Below are positions 33,962 through 44,099 of a stretch of DNA of 64,000 bases, one piece after another. This stretch comes from Gemmatimonadota bacterium (lineage in GTDB: Bacteria; Gemmatimonadota; Gemmatimonadetes; Longimicrobiales; Gaopeijiaceae): contig SHZS01000004.1 of assembly GCA_009692105.1 (NCBI GenBank), positions 1 through 64,000 of the forward strand. The letters run 5' to 3'. The notes beneath the pieces are model-generated. The model ran no database searches, was not told the DNA's origin, and saw only the letters and a list, made by a program, of their open reading frames with translations. Positions within the stretch are counted from its first letter, which is position 1; each line of letters opens with the position of its first letter. The position numbers and the translations under genes were made by a program.

Positions 33962-36900
33962 ATGGCCGGGGTCGTCAGGACGTTCGCGTGGCTCGTTGCG
34001 GGGATCCTGCTCCTGGGCGTTTCGGCCGTCGGGATCGCGGTGGTCCTCGCGCGAACGCAGCCCGGTCACGAATACCTCCTCAGGGTGGCCCTCCGTCAGC
34101 TGTCGAGCGGGTTGAACGGGGAGGTGGAGGTCGCCGGGATCCGGGCCGGAAATATCCTGAGCGGCTTCCGACTCACCGGGGTCTCGATCCGGGATCCGGA
34201 CGGACGCCCGGTGTTCGAGGCGGACTCGCTCGATGTGCGCTACTCCTTCCGGGACCTCCTCCGAAAGAACGTGGTCTTGGTCCCGACCCTCATCTGGGCG
34301 CCGCGGGTCTTGATCGAGCAGATTGAGGAAGGCGGTCCAACCAACGTCGAGCTGCTGTTGGGCACCATGGACGACGGGGGCGGAAGCTCGGGGTTCTCTG
34401 TAGCCCTTCGGGACGTGGAGATCAGCGATGGGGAGCTCGTCCTCCGACTTCCCGCCGCCGCGGGGGACACGACGTCGCGGCGGATCTTGGAGCCGACTCC
34501 CGGGACGGATCAGCTGGTCCAGCTCTTTCGCTTCGATGGCATCGACGGGCGAATTGTCGAAGCCGATCTCCTCGGGGATCTGGACGGCGCCCAGCGCGTC
34601 TCGATCGATCGACTCGACGTCACGGCGTATGTCCTGGACGTGCCGTTCCGGATAGAGGACTTCCGGGGCACGGTCGTGCGGACCCCTTCCGCCGCTACAG
34701 TCTCTATCGACCGAGTCCGGCTCGGCGGATCAGGTTTCTCCGGGGGGGTGGCGGTGGGTTGGGGGGCCCCGGGGGGAGAGATGACGCTCGATGCCGAGCT
34801 CGAGTCGGACCGGCTCCACCTCGCGGATCTCAGGTGGCTCGAGCCCCGGCTCCCGGATGGCGAGGGAGCGGTCGCGATTCAGGCCGCAGGATCGCTCGCG
34901 GAGGGCGAGTGGCGGGTGACCTCGGCCGGCTTCCAGATCGGGGGGAGTCAGTTGAGCGGGACCGCCGGCGTGCGTCTCGGGGAGCCGCTCCGGATCCTCC
35001 CGTCCGACGTCGAGCTCATGCCCCTGGAACTTGCCGATCTCGAACCGTGGGTGTCCGACACGCTTGCCCTCGACGGAAGAGTTCGCGGACGCGTGACCGG
35101 GAGCGGTGAGCTCGACCGTCTCGAGGTTGCCGGGGAGCTCACGTACGAGGATCCCCGGGGGGAAGCGCTGGCCACGACCGCCCGATTCCGAGGAACGATC
35201 GGGCTGGGTGAGGAAGCGGCGTTCTCCGGGCTCTCCGTCACCTTGGAGCCGTTCCACTACGAGATCCTCTCGGCGTTCCTTCCTGATCTCCAGCTTGCCG
35301 GCGAGGGGCGCGTTCAGGCGACGCTGACCGGAAGCCTTGCCGAGGGACTCGAGCTGGATGGAGAGGTGGAGCATTGGGGTCCCGACTGGCCGCGCTCCCG
35401 GGTCCTCTTGCGAGGCCAGGTGCGCGACGAGGGCGAGGACTTCGCGGTTGGCTTGGACGCGAGCCTAGACCTTCTCTCGCTCGATGGGCTCGCCGGAGCG
35501 CTGGACCGGGAGCTTCCGGTCTCCGGAATGGTGTCCGGCGACCTCCGGGCAGAGGGCCCGCTCGGGAAGCTCTCCGTCTCGGGGCGGCTCATTACCTCCG
35601 CCGGATTCCTGGAGGCATCGGGGACGTTCGACGCCAGGGACCCGTCGCGGGAGTACGAGGTCCAGGGCTCCGTTGAGGACTTCCGCATTCAGGACATCGT
35701 TCCGGGGCTCGCTGATCGCACCGTGGTGACCGGTTACTTCTCGGTCCAGGGGGCCGGATCGGAACTGGACTCGCTCTCGGGGAGCGCGTCTCTGAGCCTC
35801 CGTGAGTCGCGGATCGCCGGGGTGGACGTGGACTTTCTCGAGACTCGGATTCTGGCGTCGGAGGGCAGGCTCAGCCTGGACCAGCTCGAGTTGGTCTCGC
35901 CGGTGGTGCACATTTCGGGGTCGGGTAGCCTCCCTCTCCGCTCCGACCAGTCGGATGGAGAGGTCTACGTGATCTTCTCCACGAGCTCTCTTGCCGCCCT
36001 GCGGCCCGTCTTCTTCGGGGCGGAGCCGATTCTGCCGGATACGCTGACCGAGCTCGAGCGCGACCTCCTGGTACTCGATGGGGTCGATCTCGATACCCTT
36101 TCGTCATTCGACAGGACCTCCCTGGATGGGAGTGCCGGGGGAGAGCTGCGCCTGTCCGGATCGCTGGAGGAGTTGTCCGCGGGTGGGTTCGTGGAAGTCA
36201 GCGAGCTCGTCTACGGCGGGAGCTCGATCGGGACGGGCCGCGCCGACGTCCTGGGCGTATGGAGCCGAGAGGAGGGGTGGGGCGCGGAAGGAGTCGTGGA
36301 TCTCGAGGATCTGAGCGTGGAACGCTTCGCCTTCGAGGCGGCGAGCGGGGAAGTCCGGTACGAGCCGGGCCGCGGGGAATATCGCTTGGACATCCGAAGG
36401 GATGCCCGGGAGACGTATCGAGTTCGAGGCACCCTCGCATATGACTCCCTTGGAGTGGATGTCGCCGTGGAGGCACTCGTGCTTGACCTCGATTCCATAG
36501 AATGGTCGCTCGCCGAGCCCACTGCCGTGCGGATCTCCGGCTCGCGGATGGAGGTGGACAGCCTCCTTATCACCCGGCCGACGGGCGGGGGCGGGCGGGA
36601 CGTCAGCATCGACGCTCGGGGTGTGCTGGACCTGGAGGGGGAATCAGACCTGCGAGTGGGTCTCGTCGGGGTGGACCTAGATCTGCTCGCGGGGATCGCC
36701 CGGAGCGACCGCTTTCCGAGTGGGGTGGTGGATCTCTCGCTCGAAGTCCATGGCCCCGCGGCCTCCCCTCGGATCGGCGCATCGCTGGTGATCGACGAGT
36801 TTGCCTGGAACGGAGCGGGCCTCTCTCGGGTGGAGGGCACCCTCGATTACGAGGACCAGCTCCTCCATGCTGAGCTTGTGGGCGAGCTTGCGGGGAGGAC

Positions 36901-38428
36901 GCTCCTGAACCTCTCGGGGCAGGTGCCCTTGGACCTCGCGCTCCAGGAGGTGAAGGAGCGGGTCCTGGACCGGGAGATGGATGTGACGCTGTCGGTGGAC
37001 TCTTTGCCCGCAGCGGCTGCGCTTGCGTACCTGGACGTGCTCGAAGAGGTGCAGGGGAGCATCAGCGGCGAGGTCCAGTTCAGCGGGACCCCGACGGACC
37101 TCCGGCCTGGTGGAAGGATCCGGCTGGCGGGAGGGAGCGTGCTCCTCTCCGAGCTCGGGATCCGCCTCTCCGACGTCGCTTTTACCCTGCGGCCGGTGTC
37201 AAACGGGCAGATGGACGTCGAGGGATCCGTCACCTCCGGTGGAGTCGCGCGTGTGTCCGGCAGTGTCGACATCGCGGATCTGACGGACCCACGCTTCTCG
37301 CTCCGCATCTCCGCGGAGGGGTTTCAGGCGGTGGACCGGCGGGACATGGCCATTCGGTTTGGGGGCGATGTAAACCTCGACGGCTCATACACGCAGCCGC
37401 AGGTGAGCGGGCAGCTCCGGGTGGAGCAGGGGGAGCTCTTTCTCGAGGAGTTCGCACGGACAGCCGAGGTCGTGGACCTGACGGCTCTCGGACTGCTGGA
37501 GGTGCTGGACACGACGTTCGTTGGTGTCCGTCCGGTTGCGGAGACCACGGAGAGTCCCTTCCTCCAGAACCTGCTGGTAAACGTGGATCTCGCGTTCCAG
37601 CGTGACTTCTGGCTCCGGAGCCGGGAGATGAACGTGGAGATCGGCGGGGCGCTCACCGTCACCTACGACCGCCCAAGGCGGGACCTCCTTCTGGTGGGTA
37701 ACCTGGAGGCGATCCGGGGCACCTACGACGTCTTCGGGAGGCAGTTCCAGGTCGCGTCCGGAGCCGTCGAGTTCGTGGGCACGCCTGGGATCAATCCGGC
37801 CCTGAACATCCAGGCCGTGACCCGACTCCGACGCGATGCAGGGGAGCCTGTGAACATCACGGCTCAGGTGCAGGGGACCCTCGTGAACCCTCGCGTGGTC
37901 CTGAGCTCGGATGCGCAGCCAGCCATCGCCGAATCCGACCTGATCAGCTATCTGATCTTCGGCCGTCCCTCCTATGCTCTCGCTTCCGCAGAGTCGTCGG
38001 TTCTCCAGCGCGCAGCGGGGGCGAGCGTCACCCTGGGCGTTGGGGCGGTCGCGTCGAGCCTGGGCTCGGTGGTCGGACGGGAGGTCGGATTCGACTATTT
38101 CTCGATCACCCAGACTCAGAACGGCGCCGCGGGCATGGAATCCACCGCTGGCCTTTCGGGTTCTCTCGCGTACACGCAGATCGAGGTGGGTCGGTACCTG
38201 GGGCAGGACCTCTTCCTCACGCTGGTGGTTCGTCCCCTCTCAGGCCTCGGGGGCGTCAGCCAGACCTTCCCCGGCGCCCGGGTCGAGTGGCGGTTCACGG
38301 ATAGCTGGTCCGTGGAAGGCTTCGTCGAGGATCGCTTCGCCCGGCAAGCGAACACGGGCTTCGGGACGCTCGGTGTTCGCCTCTCGAAGGTGCTCGGCCT
38401 CACCCTGTACCGGGAGTGGGGGTACTAG
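33962..38428 (+). CDS. tamB: TamB-family inner-membrane-anchored envelope protein (DUF490)
   Basis: A very long protein (1488 residues) with an N-terminal transmembrane anchor (about 6-30; LVAGILLLGVSAVGIAVVLA) and beta-rich repeats throughout, as in AsmA/TamB bridge proteins that span the periplasm. The C-terminal DUF490 region shows FLQNLLVNVDLAF, RGTYDVFGRQFQVASGAVEF, NPALNIQA and ESDLISYLIFGRP, which define TamB. It probably forms a hydrophobic groove for lipid transport or works with the upstream Omp85 protein. It starts at ATG 33962, 3 bp after the barrel gene, with no clear ribosome site. Confidence 0.9.
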   Translation: MAGVVRTFAWLVAGILLLGVSAVGIAVVLARTQPGHEYLLRVALRQLSSGLNGEVEVAGIRAGNILSGFRLTGVSIRDPDGRPVFEADSLDVRYSFRDLLRKNVVLVPTLIWAPRVLIEQIEEGGPTNVELLLGTMDDGGGSSGFSVALRDVEISDGELVLRLPAAAGDTTSRRILEPTPGTDQLVQLFRFDGIDGRIVEADLLGDLDGAQRVSIDRLDVTAYVLDVPFRIEDFRGTVVRTPSAATVSIDRVRLGGSGFSGGVAVGWGAPGGEMTLDAELESDRLHLADLRWLEPRLPDGEGAVAIQAAGSLAEGEWRVTSAGFQIGGSQLSGTAGVRLGEPLRILPSDVELMPLELADLEPWVSDTLALDGRVRGRVTGSGELDRLEVAGELTYEDPRGEALATTARFRGTIGLGEEAAFSGLSVTLEPFHYEILSAFLPDLQLAGEGRVQATLTGSLAEGLELDGEVEHWGPDWPRSRVLLRGQVRDEGEDFAVGLDASLDLLSLDGLAGALDRELPVSGMVSGDLRAEGPLGKLSVSGRLITSAGFLEASGTFDARDPSREYEVQGSVEDFRIQDIVPGLADRTVVTGYFSVQGAGSELDSLSGSASLSLRESRIAGVDVDFLETRILASEGRLSLDQLELVSPVVHISGSGSLPLRSDQSDGEVYVIFSTSSLAALRPVFFGAEPILPDTLTELERDLLVLDGVDLDTLSSFDRTSLDGSAGGELRLSGSLEELSAGGFVEVSELVYGGSSIGTGRADVLGVWSREEGWGAEGVVDLEDLSVERFAFEAASGEVRYEPGRGEYRLDIRRDARETYRVRGTLAYDSLGVDVAVEALVLDLDSIEWSLAEPTAVRISGSRMEVDSLLITRPTGGGGRDVSIDARGVLDLEGESDLRVGLVGVDLDLLAGIARSDRFPSGVVDLSLEVHGPAASPRIGASLVIDEFAWNGAGLSRVEGTLDYEDQLLHAELVGELAGRTLLNLSGQVPLDLALQEVKERVLDREMDVTLSVDSLPAAAALAYLDVLEEVQGSISGEVQFSGTPTDLRPGGRIRLAGGSVLLSELGIRLSDVAFTLRPVSNGQMDVEGSVTSGGVARVSGSVDIADLTDPRFSLRISAEGFQAVDRRDMAIRFGGDVNLDGSYTQPQVSGQLRVEQGELFLEEFARTAEVVDLTALGLLEVLDTTFVGVRPVAETTESPFLQNLLVNVDLAFQRDFWLRSREMNVEIGGALTVTYDRPRRDLLLVGNLEAIRGTYDVFGRQFQVASGAVEFVGTPGINPALNIQAVTRLRRDAGEPVNITAQVQGTLVNPRVVLSSDAQPAIAESDLISYLIFGRPSYALASAESSVLQRAAGASVTLGVGAVASSLGSVVGREVGFDYFSITQTQNGAAGMESTAGLSGSLAYTQIEVGRYLGQDLFLTLVVRPLSGLGGVSQTFPGARVEWRFTDSWSVEGFVEDRFARQANTGFGTLGVRLSKVLGLTLYREWGY

Positions 38429-38481
38429 CTGGTCGCTGCTGAGCGTCGGCTCGGCACCTCACGTCCGGCCGACGTGTACCA

Positions 38482-38509
38482 GAACACTCGCGAAGACGCG
38501 AGCGTGTTC
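38482..38509 (+). terminator. Stem-loop between tamB and htpX
   Basis: GAACACTCGCG and CGCGAGCGTGTTC pair around a short AAGA loop with a two-base bulge. No T-run follows, so it is either a weak terminator or an element in the htpX leader, 30 bp before the start codon. Confidence 0.35.
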
Positions 38510-38538
38510 ACCTGCGCCCTGGAGCCGAGGAGACAAGT

Positions 38539-39378
38539 ATGCAGCAGTTGAAGGTGTTCATGCTGATGGCGGGGCTCACGGCGCTCCTCGTGGTCCTGGG
38601 GGGCTACTTCGGGGGCCAGCAGGGCGCCGTCGTGTTCTTCGTCCTGGCAGCGCTCATGAACTTCGGAGTCTTCTGGTTCAGCGACCGGGCGGTGCTCCGT
38701 ATGTACGGTGCCCGGATCATCGGAGCTGACGACGCGCCCGAGCTCTACCGGATGGTGGACGCGCTCCGACAGAGGGCGGGCCTTCCCATGCCGCGGCTCG
38801 CACTCGCGCCATCCGAGCAGCCGAACGCCTTCGCAACCGGCCGAAACCAGGGAAAGGCGATCGTTTGCGTGACCTCCGGACTCCTCAAGCTCGTGGACAA
38901 GAAGGAGCTGGAGGGTGTGATCGCGCACGAGCTCGCACACGTCAAGCACCACCACATGCTGGTCTCGACGGTGGCGGCCACCATGGCAGGCTCCATCGCG
39001 ATGCTCGCCTCGGTCGCGCGCTGGGGGGCGATTTTGGGCGGCGGAGGGCGGGACGGCGACCGAAATCCGATCGGGCTCCTCGTGATGTCGATCGTGGCGC
39101 CGCTAGCGGCCGTCGTCGTCCAGATGGGGATCAGTCGGGCGAACGAGTTCCAGGCGGATCACACAGGTGCGCTCATCGCGGGCTCTCCCGACGGCCTCGC
39201 CAGCGCGCTTGGCCGCCTGGAGATGTACTCGAAGCGGATCCCCATGCGGGTGAATCCGGCCGGCGCGCAGCTCGCGATCGTGAACCCGCTGGCCGGCGTT
39301 CGCGGTGACGCCTTCATCGGCCTCTTCCGCACCCACCCACCCACGGAAGAACGGATCGCGCGCCTCATGGCGCTATGA
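38539..39378 (+). CDS. htpX: HtpX-type M48 membrane zinc protease
   Basis: Membrane metalloprotease of protein quality control. The 279-residue protein has two N-terminal transmembrane helices (about 5-50), the HEIAH-type zinc motif HELAH at 130-134, further hydrophobic segments and the downstream glutamate in [12 protein letters not shown] 38539 follows GAGGAG. The stop overlaps uvrA (ATGA). Confidence 0.93.
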   Translation: MQQLKVFMLMAGLTALLVVLGGYFGGQQGAVVFFVLAALMNFGVFWFSDRAVLRMYGARIIGADDAPELYRMVDALRQRAGLPMPRLALAPSEQPNAFATGRNQGKAIVCVTSGLLKLVDKKELEGVIAHELAHVKHHHMLVSTVAATMAGSIAMLASVARWGAILGGGGRDGDRNPIGLLVMSIVAPLAAVVVQMGISRANEFQADHTGALIAGSPDGLASALGRLEMYSKRIPMRVNPAGAQLAIVNPLAGVRGDAFIGLFRTHPPTEERIARLMAL

Positions 39379-42272
39379 GTCGCGGTCCTCTCACGATCCG
39401 AGGTGCCCGCGAGCACAACCTCCAGAACATCTCTCTGGAGATCCCTCGCGAGCGCCTCGTCGTCATTACCGGGGTCTCGGGATCCGGAAAGAGCTCGCTC
39501 GCCTTCGACACCATCTACGCCGAGGGACAGCGCCGGTACGTCGAGTCCCTCTCGGCATACGCCCGCCAGTTCGTGGGGCTCATGGAGAAGCCGGATGTCG
39601 ACTCGATCGACGGGCTCTCCCCGGCCATCTCGATCGAGCAGAAGACGATCTCCCGGAACCCCCGCTCGACGGTGGGGACCGTAACGGAGGTCTACGACTA
39701 CATGCGGCTCCTCTGGGCGAGACTCGGGACCCCTCACTGCCCGAAGTGCGGCCGTCCGGTCATCCGCCAATCGGCGAGCCAGATCGTGGATCGGCTCCTC
39801 GACCTGGGAGAGGGCGCGCGCATCCAGGTGCTGGCGCCGCTGGTCCGGGGGAGGAAGGGCAGTTTCCGGGACCTCTTCGAGAGGGCGCGAAAGGAAGGGT
39901 TCGTCCGGGTGCGGGTGGACGGGGAGAGCTACGACCTGGCCCGTCCTCCGGCTCTGAATCGCTACGAGAACCACGACGTAGCCGTGATCGTGGATCGGCT
40001 GATCGTAGGGGAGAAGGACCGGGATCGGCTTGCCGACTCGGTCGGGGTGGCGCTCCGCACGGCGGGCGGGATCGTCGAGGTGCTCGAGCACCCGTCGGCT
40101 AGCGGCGAGTCCCGCTCCCACCTCTTCAGCGAGCAGTATGCCTGCGTGCACTGCGGCGTGAGCTTGGCGGAGCTCGAGCCCCGGCAATTCTCCTTCAATT
40201 CGCCCCATGGCGCGTGCTCCGAGTGCGACGGGCTCGGGAGTCGGCGCGAGGTAAGCTCCGAGCTCATGATCGGAGCTCCGGAGCTCTCGATCCTCGATGG
40301 CGTGATCCTTCCCTGGGGGGAGCCGCGCGGCCATCTCCTCCGCTCGGTGCTGCCTGGGCTCGCCGAGGCGTACGAGTTCAACCCCGCCTCGCCGTGGAAG
40401 CGGATCTCACGAGAGGCACGGGACGCGATCCTTCTTGGGTCGGGGAAGATGAAGATCCGGTTCTCCCACCGACGGGGGGGACGAGACCACAGCTACTCGG
40501 AGCTCTGGGACGGGGTCGTCGAGAGCGTTCTGCGCCGCTTTCGCGAGACCACCTCCGATGCCGTGAGGACGCAGCTCGGCCAGTACATGACGGCGCGTCC
40601 GTGCACCGGCTGTGAGGGGTCACGCCTCCGTTCGGAGGCGCGCGCGGTCACGATCGCGGGACGAGGCATCGGAGAGGTCGTGGCCATGTCGGTATCGGAG
40701 GCGCGCGCGTTCTTCGACTCGCTCCCGGTCGTTGGCCAGCCTGGCGACGCCCGCGCTGCTCGGCGGTTCGGTTTCTCTCCCCTTCCGGCTGAAGTGGCGG
40801 GTCCGATTTTGAAGGAGGTTCGGGAGCGGCTCGGGTTCCTCGAGGACGTGGGGCTCCCGTACCTCACGCTAGGACGGTCCGCGGAGACCCTGTCGGGTGG
40901 GGAAGGGCAGCGGATTCGGCTTGCCACCCAGATCGGAAGTCGTCTCGTGGGTGTCCTCTATGTGCTGGACGAGCCCTCGGTCGGGCTGCACCAGCGGGAC
41001 AATGCGCGCCTCCTCGGCACCCTCGAGGCTCTGCGGGATCTCGGGAATACAGTCCTCGTTGTCGAGCACGACGAGGAGACGATCCGCCGCGCGGATCACG
41101 TGGTGGACCTCGGACCCGGCGCGGGACGAAAGGGGGGCCACGTGGTCGCCTCGGGGTCCCTCGACGACGTGATGGCGAACGAGGCATCGCTCACCGGGGC
41201 CTACCTCCGGAGGCAGCAGCGGATCGAGGTCCCGGAGGTACGACGCGCGCCCGATCGAAAGAGAATCCTACGCGTTCGTCGGGCCAGGGGCCACAACCTG
41301 GCGGGGATCGATGCCGCGTTCCCTCTGGGCTGCTTCGTGGCCGTGACGGGCGTCTCGGGATCCGGGAAGTCCACCCTCGTGAACGAGACCCTCTACCTGG
41401 CCCTGGCCCGCCACTTCTACGGCGGGAGGGAGCTCCCACTCGCGCACGATGGAATCGAGGGGCTCGATCAGGTGGACAAGGTGATCGAGGTGGACCAGTC
41501 GCCCATCGGGAGGACCCCACGCTCGAACCCGGCCACCTATACGGGCGTGTTCACCCCCATCCGAAAGCTCTTTTCGGAGCTTCCTGAGTCTCAGATCCGG
41601 GGCTACGACCCAGGTCGCTTCTCCTTCAACGTGAAGGGCGGCCGATGCGAGGCATGCACCGGGGACGGTACCATCAAGGTCGAGATGCACTTTCTCCCGG
41701 ACGTATACGTACCCTGCGATGTATGCCGCGGACGGCGGTACAACCGGGAGACGCTGGACGTGCATTACCGGGGGAAGAACATCGCGGACCTACTCGAGAT
41801 GACCGTGGACGAAGCGCTCGAGTTCTTCCAGGCAGTCCCGCGGATCAAGGAGTGCCTCCAAACGATCTCGGACGTGGGGTTGGGCTACGTGCACCTGGGA
41901 CAGTCGGCGACGACGCTCTCCGGAGGCGAAGCCCAGCGGATCAAGCTCTCCTCCGAGCTCTCGAAGCGGGCTACGGGCCGGACGCTCTACGTCCTGGACG
42001 AGCCGACGACCGGTCTCCACTTCCACGACGTGAAGCTCCTTCTCGGCGTGCTGCACCGACTCGTCGACCGCGGAAATACCGTGATCGTCATCGAGCACAA
42101 CCTCGAGGTGGTGAAGACGGCCGATTGGGTGATCGACCTCGGTCCCGAGGGAGGGGCCGGCGGCGGGCGGATCGTGGCGGAAGGGACACCCGAGGTCGTG
42201 GCCACGGTGCAGGGTTCACCCACGGCACCGTATCTGGCGGAGGCCCTCGCTGGAGTGGGAGTGGGGGCGTAG
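39375..42272 (+). CDS. uvrA: Excinuclease ABC subunit A
   Basis: DNA-damage recognition ATPase of nucleotide excision repair. The 965-residue protein has both ABC modules: P-loops GVSGSGKSS (N-terminal half) and GVSGSGKST (C-terminal half), signature loops LSGGEGQRI and LSGGEAQRI, and zinc-binding cysteines in CPKCGRP, CVHCGVS, CSECDG and CEACTGDG...CDVCRG. Its length is typical. ATG 39375 overlaps the htpX stop. UvrB and UvrC are not in the window. Confidence 0.97.
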   Translation: MSRGPLTIRGAREHNLQNISLEIPRERLVVITGVSGSGKSSLAFDTIYAEGQRRYVESLSAYARQFVGLMEKPDVDSIDGLSPAISIEQKTISRNPRSTVGTVTEVYDYMRLLWARLGTPHCPKCGRPVIRQSASQIVDRLLDLGEGARIQVLAPLVRGRKGSFRDLFERARKEGFVRVRVDGESYDLARPPALNRYENHDVAVIVDRLIVGEKDRDRLADSVGVALRTAGGIVEVLEHPSASGESRSHLFSEQYACVHCGVSLAELEPRQFSFNSPHGACSECDGLGSRREVSSELMIGAPELSILDGVILPWGEPRGHLLRSVLPGLAEAYEFNPASPWKRISREARDAILLGSGKMKIRFSHRRGGRDHSYSELWDGVVESVLRRFRETTSDAVRTQLGQYMTARPCTGCEGSRLRSEARAVTIAGRGIGEVVAMSVSEARAFFDSLPVVGQPGDARAARRFGFSPLPAEVAGPILKEVRERLGFLEDVGLPYLTLGRSAETLSGGEGQRIRLATQIGSRLVGVLYVLDEPSVGLHQRDNARLLGTLEALRDLGNTVLVVEHDEETIRRADHVVDLGPGAGRKGGHVVASGSLDDVMANEASLTGAYLRRQQRIEVPEVRRAPDRKRILRVRRARGHNLAGIDAAFPLGCFVAVTGVSGSGKSTLVNETLYLALARHFYGGRELPLAHDGIEGLDQVDKVIEVDQSPIGRTPRSNPATYTGVFTPIRKLFSELPESQIRGYDPGRFSFNVKGGRCEACTGDGTIKVEMHFLPDVYVPCDVCRGRRYNRETLDVHYRGKNIADLLEMTVDEALEFFQAVPRIKECLQTISDVGLGYVHLGQSATTLSGGEAQRIKLSSELSKRATGRTLYVLDEPTTGLHFHDVKLLLGVLHRLVDRGNTVIVIEHNLEVVKTADWVIDLGPEGGAGGGRIVAEGTPEVVATVQGSPTAPYLAEALAGVGVGA

Positions 42273-42273
42273 A

Positions 42274-43158
42274 ATGCCAAGAATGGACACGGTCTTTCTG
42301 AACGGGAAGTATCTGCCGAAGGGCGACGCGTATGTATCGGTCGAGGATCGAGGCTTTCTGTTTGGGGACGCGGTGTATGAGGTGATTCCGATCTACGCGG
42401 GGGTGCCCTTTCGCCTCGAGGCTCACAAGAGGCGCCTCGCGCACAGCTTGGATTCTCTCCGGATCGATTTCGATCCCGAGGAGGTCGGGCCGATGTTGGG
42501 CCAGCTCGTCGAGCGAAACGGGCTCGCGGATGTGCCCACCTCCATGGTCTATCTCCAGGTGACCCGAGGGGTGGCGCCCCGGTCGCATCACTTTCCGCCG
42601 GATGGAACGCGCCCGACCGTATTTGCATTCGCGGCACCCTTCCGGCGTCCTGAGGGCTCCGTGTGGGATCAGGGTTTTGGGGCGATCACCACGCCGGACC
42701 GGCGGTGGGCTCGGGTGGACTTGAAGACGGTCCAGCTCCTTCCGAATGTCCTGGCGCAGGAGGCAGCGCGCGAGGCGGGCGCATCAGACGCGATACTGGT
42801 GCGGGACGGGATCGCTCTCGAGGCGGGGCACAGCAACTTATGGGTCGTGTTCGGGCGAACCGTCCGGACCCATCCCACCTCCCACCAGATCCTTTCAGGG
42901 ATCACTCGGGAGCTCGTGCTGGAGCTCGCGCGGGGATGCGGGTACGAGGTCGAGGAGCGGGCGACCCCGGTGGAAGCTCTGCGCACGGCGTCGGAGGTCT
43001 TTGTGACCGGGAGCCTGACCGAGATCCGTCCGATCGTGCGGATCGACGGGCATCCGGTAGGGGAGGGTAAGGTCGGCCCGGTATCCCGCGACCTCTACCG
43101 TGCCTTCCTCGACGCCGTCTCGCCTGAACGCGGCGTGCGTGCCCACGCCACGGCGTAG
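42274..43158 (+). CDS. Class IV aminotransferase, probably D-amino-acid transaminase
   Basis: A 294-residue PLP enzyme of the branched-chain/D-amino-acid aminotransferase fold. The PLP lysine is Lys151 (VDLKTVQLLPNVLAQ, close to D-alanine transaminase), with EAGHSNLWVV and VFVTGSLTEIRPI as further family motifs. D-alanine transaminase interconverts D-Ala and D-Glu and would feed ddl and the cell wall. A branched-chain or aminodeoxychorismate enzyme is less likely from the lysine context. ATG 42274 is 1 bp after uvrA; ATG 42283 is also possible. Confidence 0.85.
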   Translation: MPRMDTVFLNGKYLPKGDAYVSVEDRGFLFGDAVYEVIPIYAGVPFRLEAHKRRLAHSLDSLRIDFDPEEVGPMLGQLVERNGLADVPTSMVYLQVTRGVAPRSHHFPPDGTRPTVFAFAAPFRRPEGSVWDQGFGAITTPDRRWARVDLKTVQLLPNVLAQEAAREAGASDAILVRDGIALEAGHSNLWVVFGRTVRTHPTSHQILSGITRELVLELARGCGYEVEERATPVEALRTASEVFVTGSLTEIRPIVRIDGHPVGEGKVGPVSRDLYRAFLDAVSPERGVRAHATA

Positions 43159-43160
43159 GG

Positions 43161-43195
43161 CCACCGCGTAGGCGGAGTCGTCCGCTCTCCGGTGG
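43161..43195. terminator. Nested hairpin between convergent genes
   Basis: Outer arms CCACCG/CGGTGG and inner arms GCGGA/TCCGC lie between the transaminase stop and the convergent DUF3108 stop. There is no T-run; it may serve as a bidirectional terminator. Confidence 0.4.
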
Positions 43196-43210
43196 AGTGG
43201 AGGGGGTGGC

Positions 43211-44029
43211 CTAGTCTCGCAGGAGCAGGACGCCGGGCTCTATGGTCGTGAGGTGGAGCGAGAGGTCTCCTAGGAGGGGGACCCCTCGAGTTGTCAGGCG
43301 GATGAGGAGGCGCTTGTCGTCGTCCGTGAAGTAGACCTCGGCCTTTCCCCCTTCCCTGAAGAGCCCGCCAGACTTGAGGATCGGCTGGACCACGATCGTG
43401 TTGAAGGTTCCTGCCGGGACGTCGATTCGCTCCCTCCGGAGAACGTTCAGGACCACCGGGTTACGGTCCTCGCGGAAGTATTGGGGCAGCATATACGTCT
43501 GGCCGACCTCGAGCGACGGGAGCGTCCGGACGAAGTAGATGAACGAGATGTCGTCCAGCGGGCGATCCGTCGTGAACGCCTCGGCGTCCCCCGAGGTCAG
43601 GAGCTCCCAGCGCTTCTCCTCCGGGTAGATCTCGTAATGGCGGAGGCGCTCGTATCGAACCTCGTCGATCTCCTGGATGAACCGACGCGTTGCGAGCGTC
43701 GACACGTCGCTCCAGGACTCGAAGTGGTCGTGCACCATCAGCAGGGGGAGCCCTCCGTCGATCTGCCAGGAGAAGTGGTAGGAGAGATGGCCGCGGATCG
43801 TGTCCAGGCTCATGACCTCCATCGATCCCTCCCCGACGGAGAGGCGGCCCAGCCTGACCTCGTACATGGCCTTCTCTCCGGGCCCGAACGGGACCCGGGC
43901 GATCGAGCTCTGGACCGGTGTCGAAACGGGGAGGGCTCGGGGTGGGACGACGGCTTGTGCGGAGAGGGACGGGGACATGACACCGCCAAGGAAGCAGCTA
44001 AACAGTAGCCGTGACAGCGACCCCGACAT
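43211..44029 (-). CDS. Exported DUF3108-family protein
   Basis: A 272-residue protein with a signal peptide (about 1-26, MSGSLSRLLFSCFLGGVMSPSLSAQA). The rest is a DUF3108 beta-rich domain (FGPGEKAMYEVRLGRLSVGEGSMEV, and IDVPAGTFNTIVVQPILKSGGLF). The family is periplasmic and of unknown function, often met beside envelope genes. Start 44029 gives a clean signal peptide; 44077 or 44092 (8 bp after namZ) would lengthen the N-terminus. No good ribosome site distinguishes them. It probably forms a - strand operon with namZ. Confidence 0.78.
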   Translation of the reverse strand: MSGSLSRLLFSCFLGGVMSPSLSAQAVVPPRALPVSTPVQSSIARVPFGPGEKAMYEVRLGRLSVGEGSMEVMSLDTIRGHLSYHFSWQIDGGLPLLMVHDHFESWSDVSTLATRRFIQEIDEVRYERLRHYEIYPEEKRWELLTSGDAEAFTTDRPLDDISFIYFVRTLPSLEVGQTYMLPQYFREDRNPVVLNVLRRERIDVPAGTFNTIVVQPILKSGGLFREGGKAEVYFTDDDKRLLIRLTTRGVPLLGDLSLHLTTIEPGVLLLRD

Positions 44030-44099
44030 GGTTATTGGATAGGGAGGTCCGCCCGGACGGGTGCGCACCTTGGTCATAGCAGTTTCACTCATGGCAGGC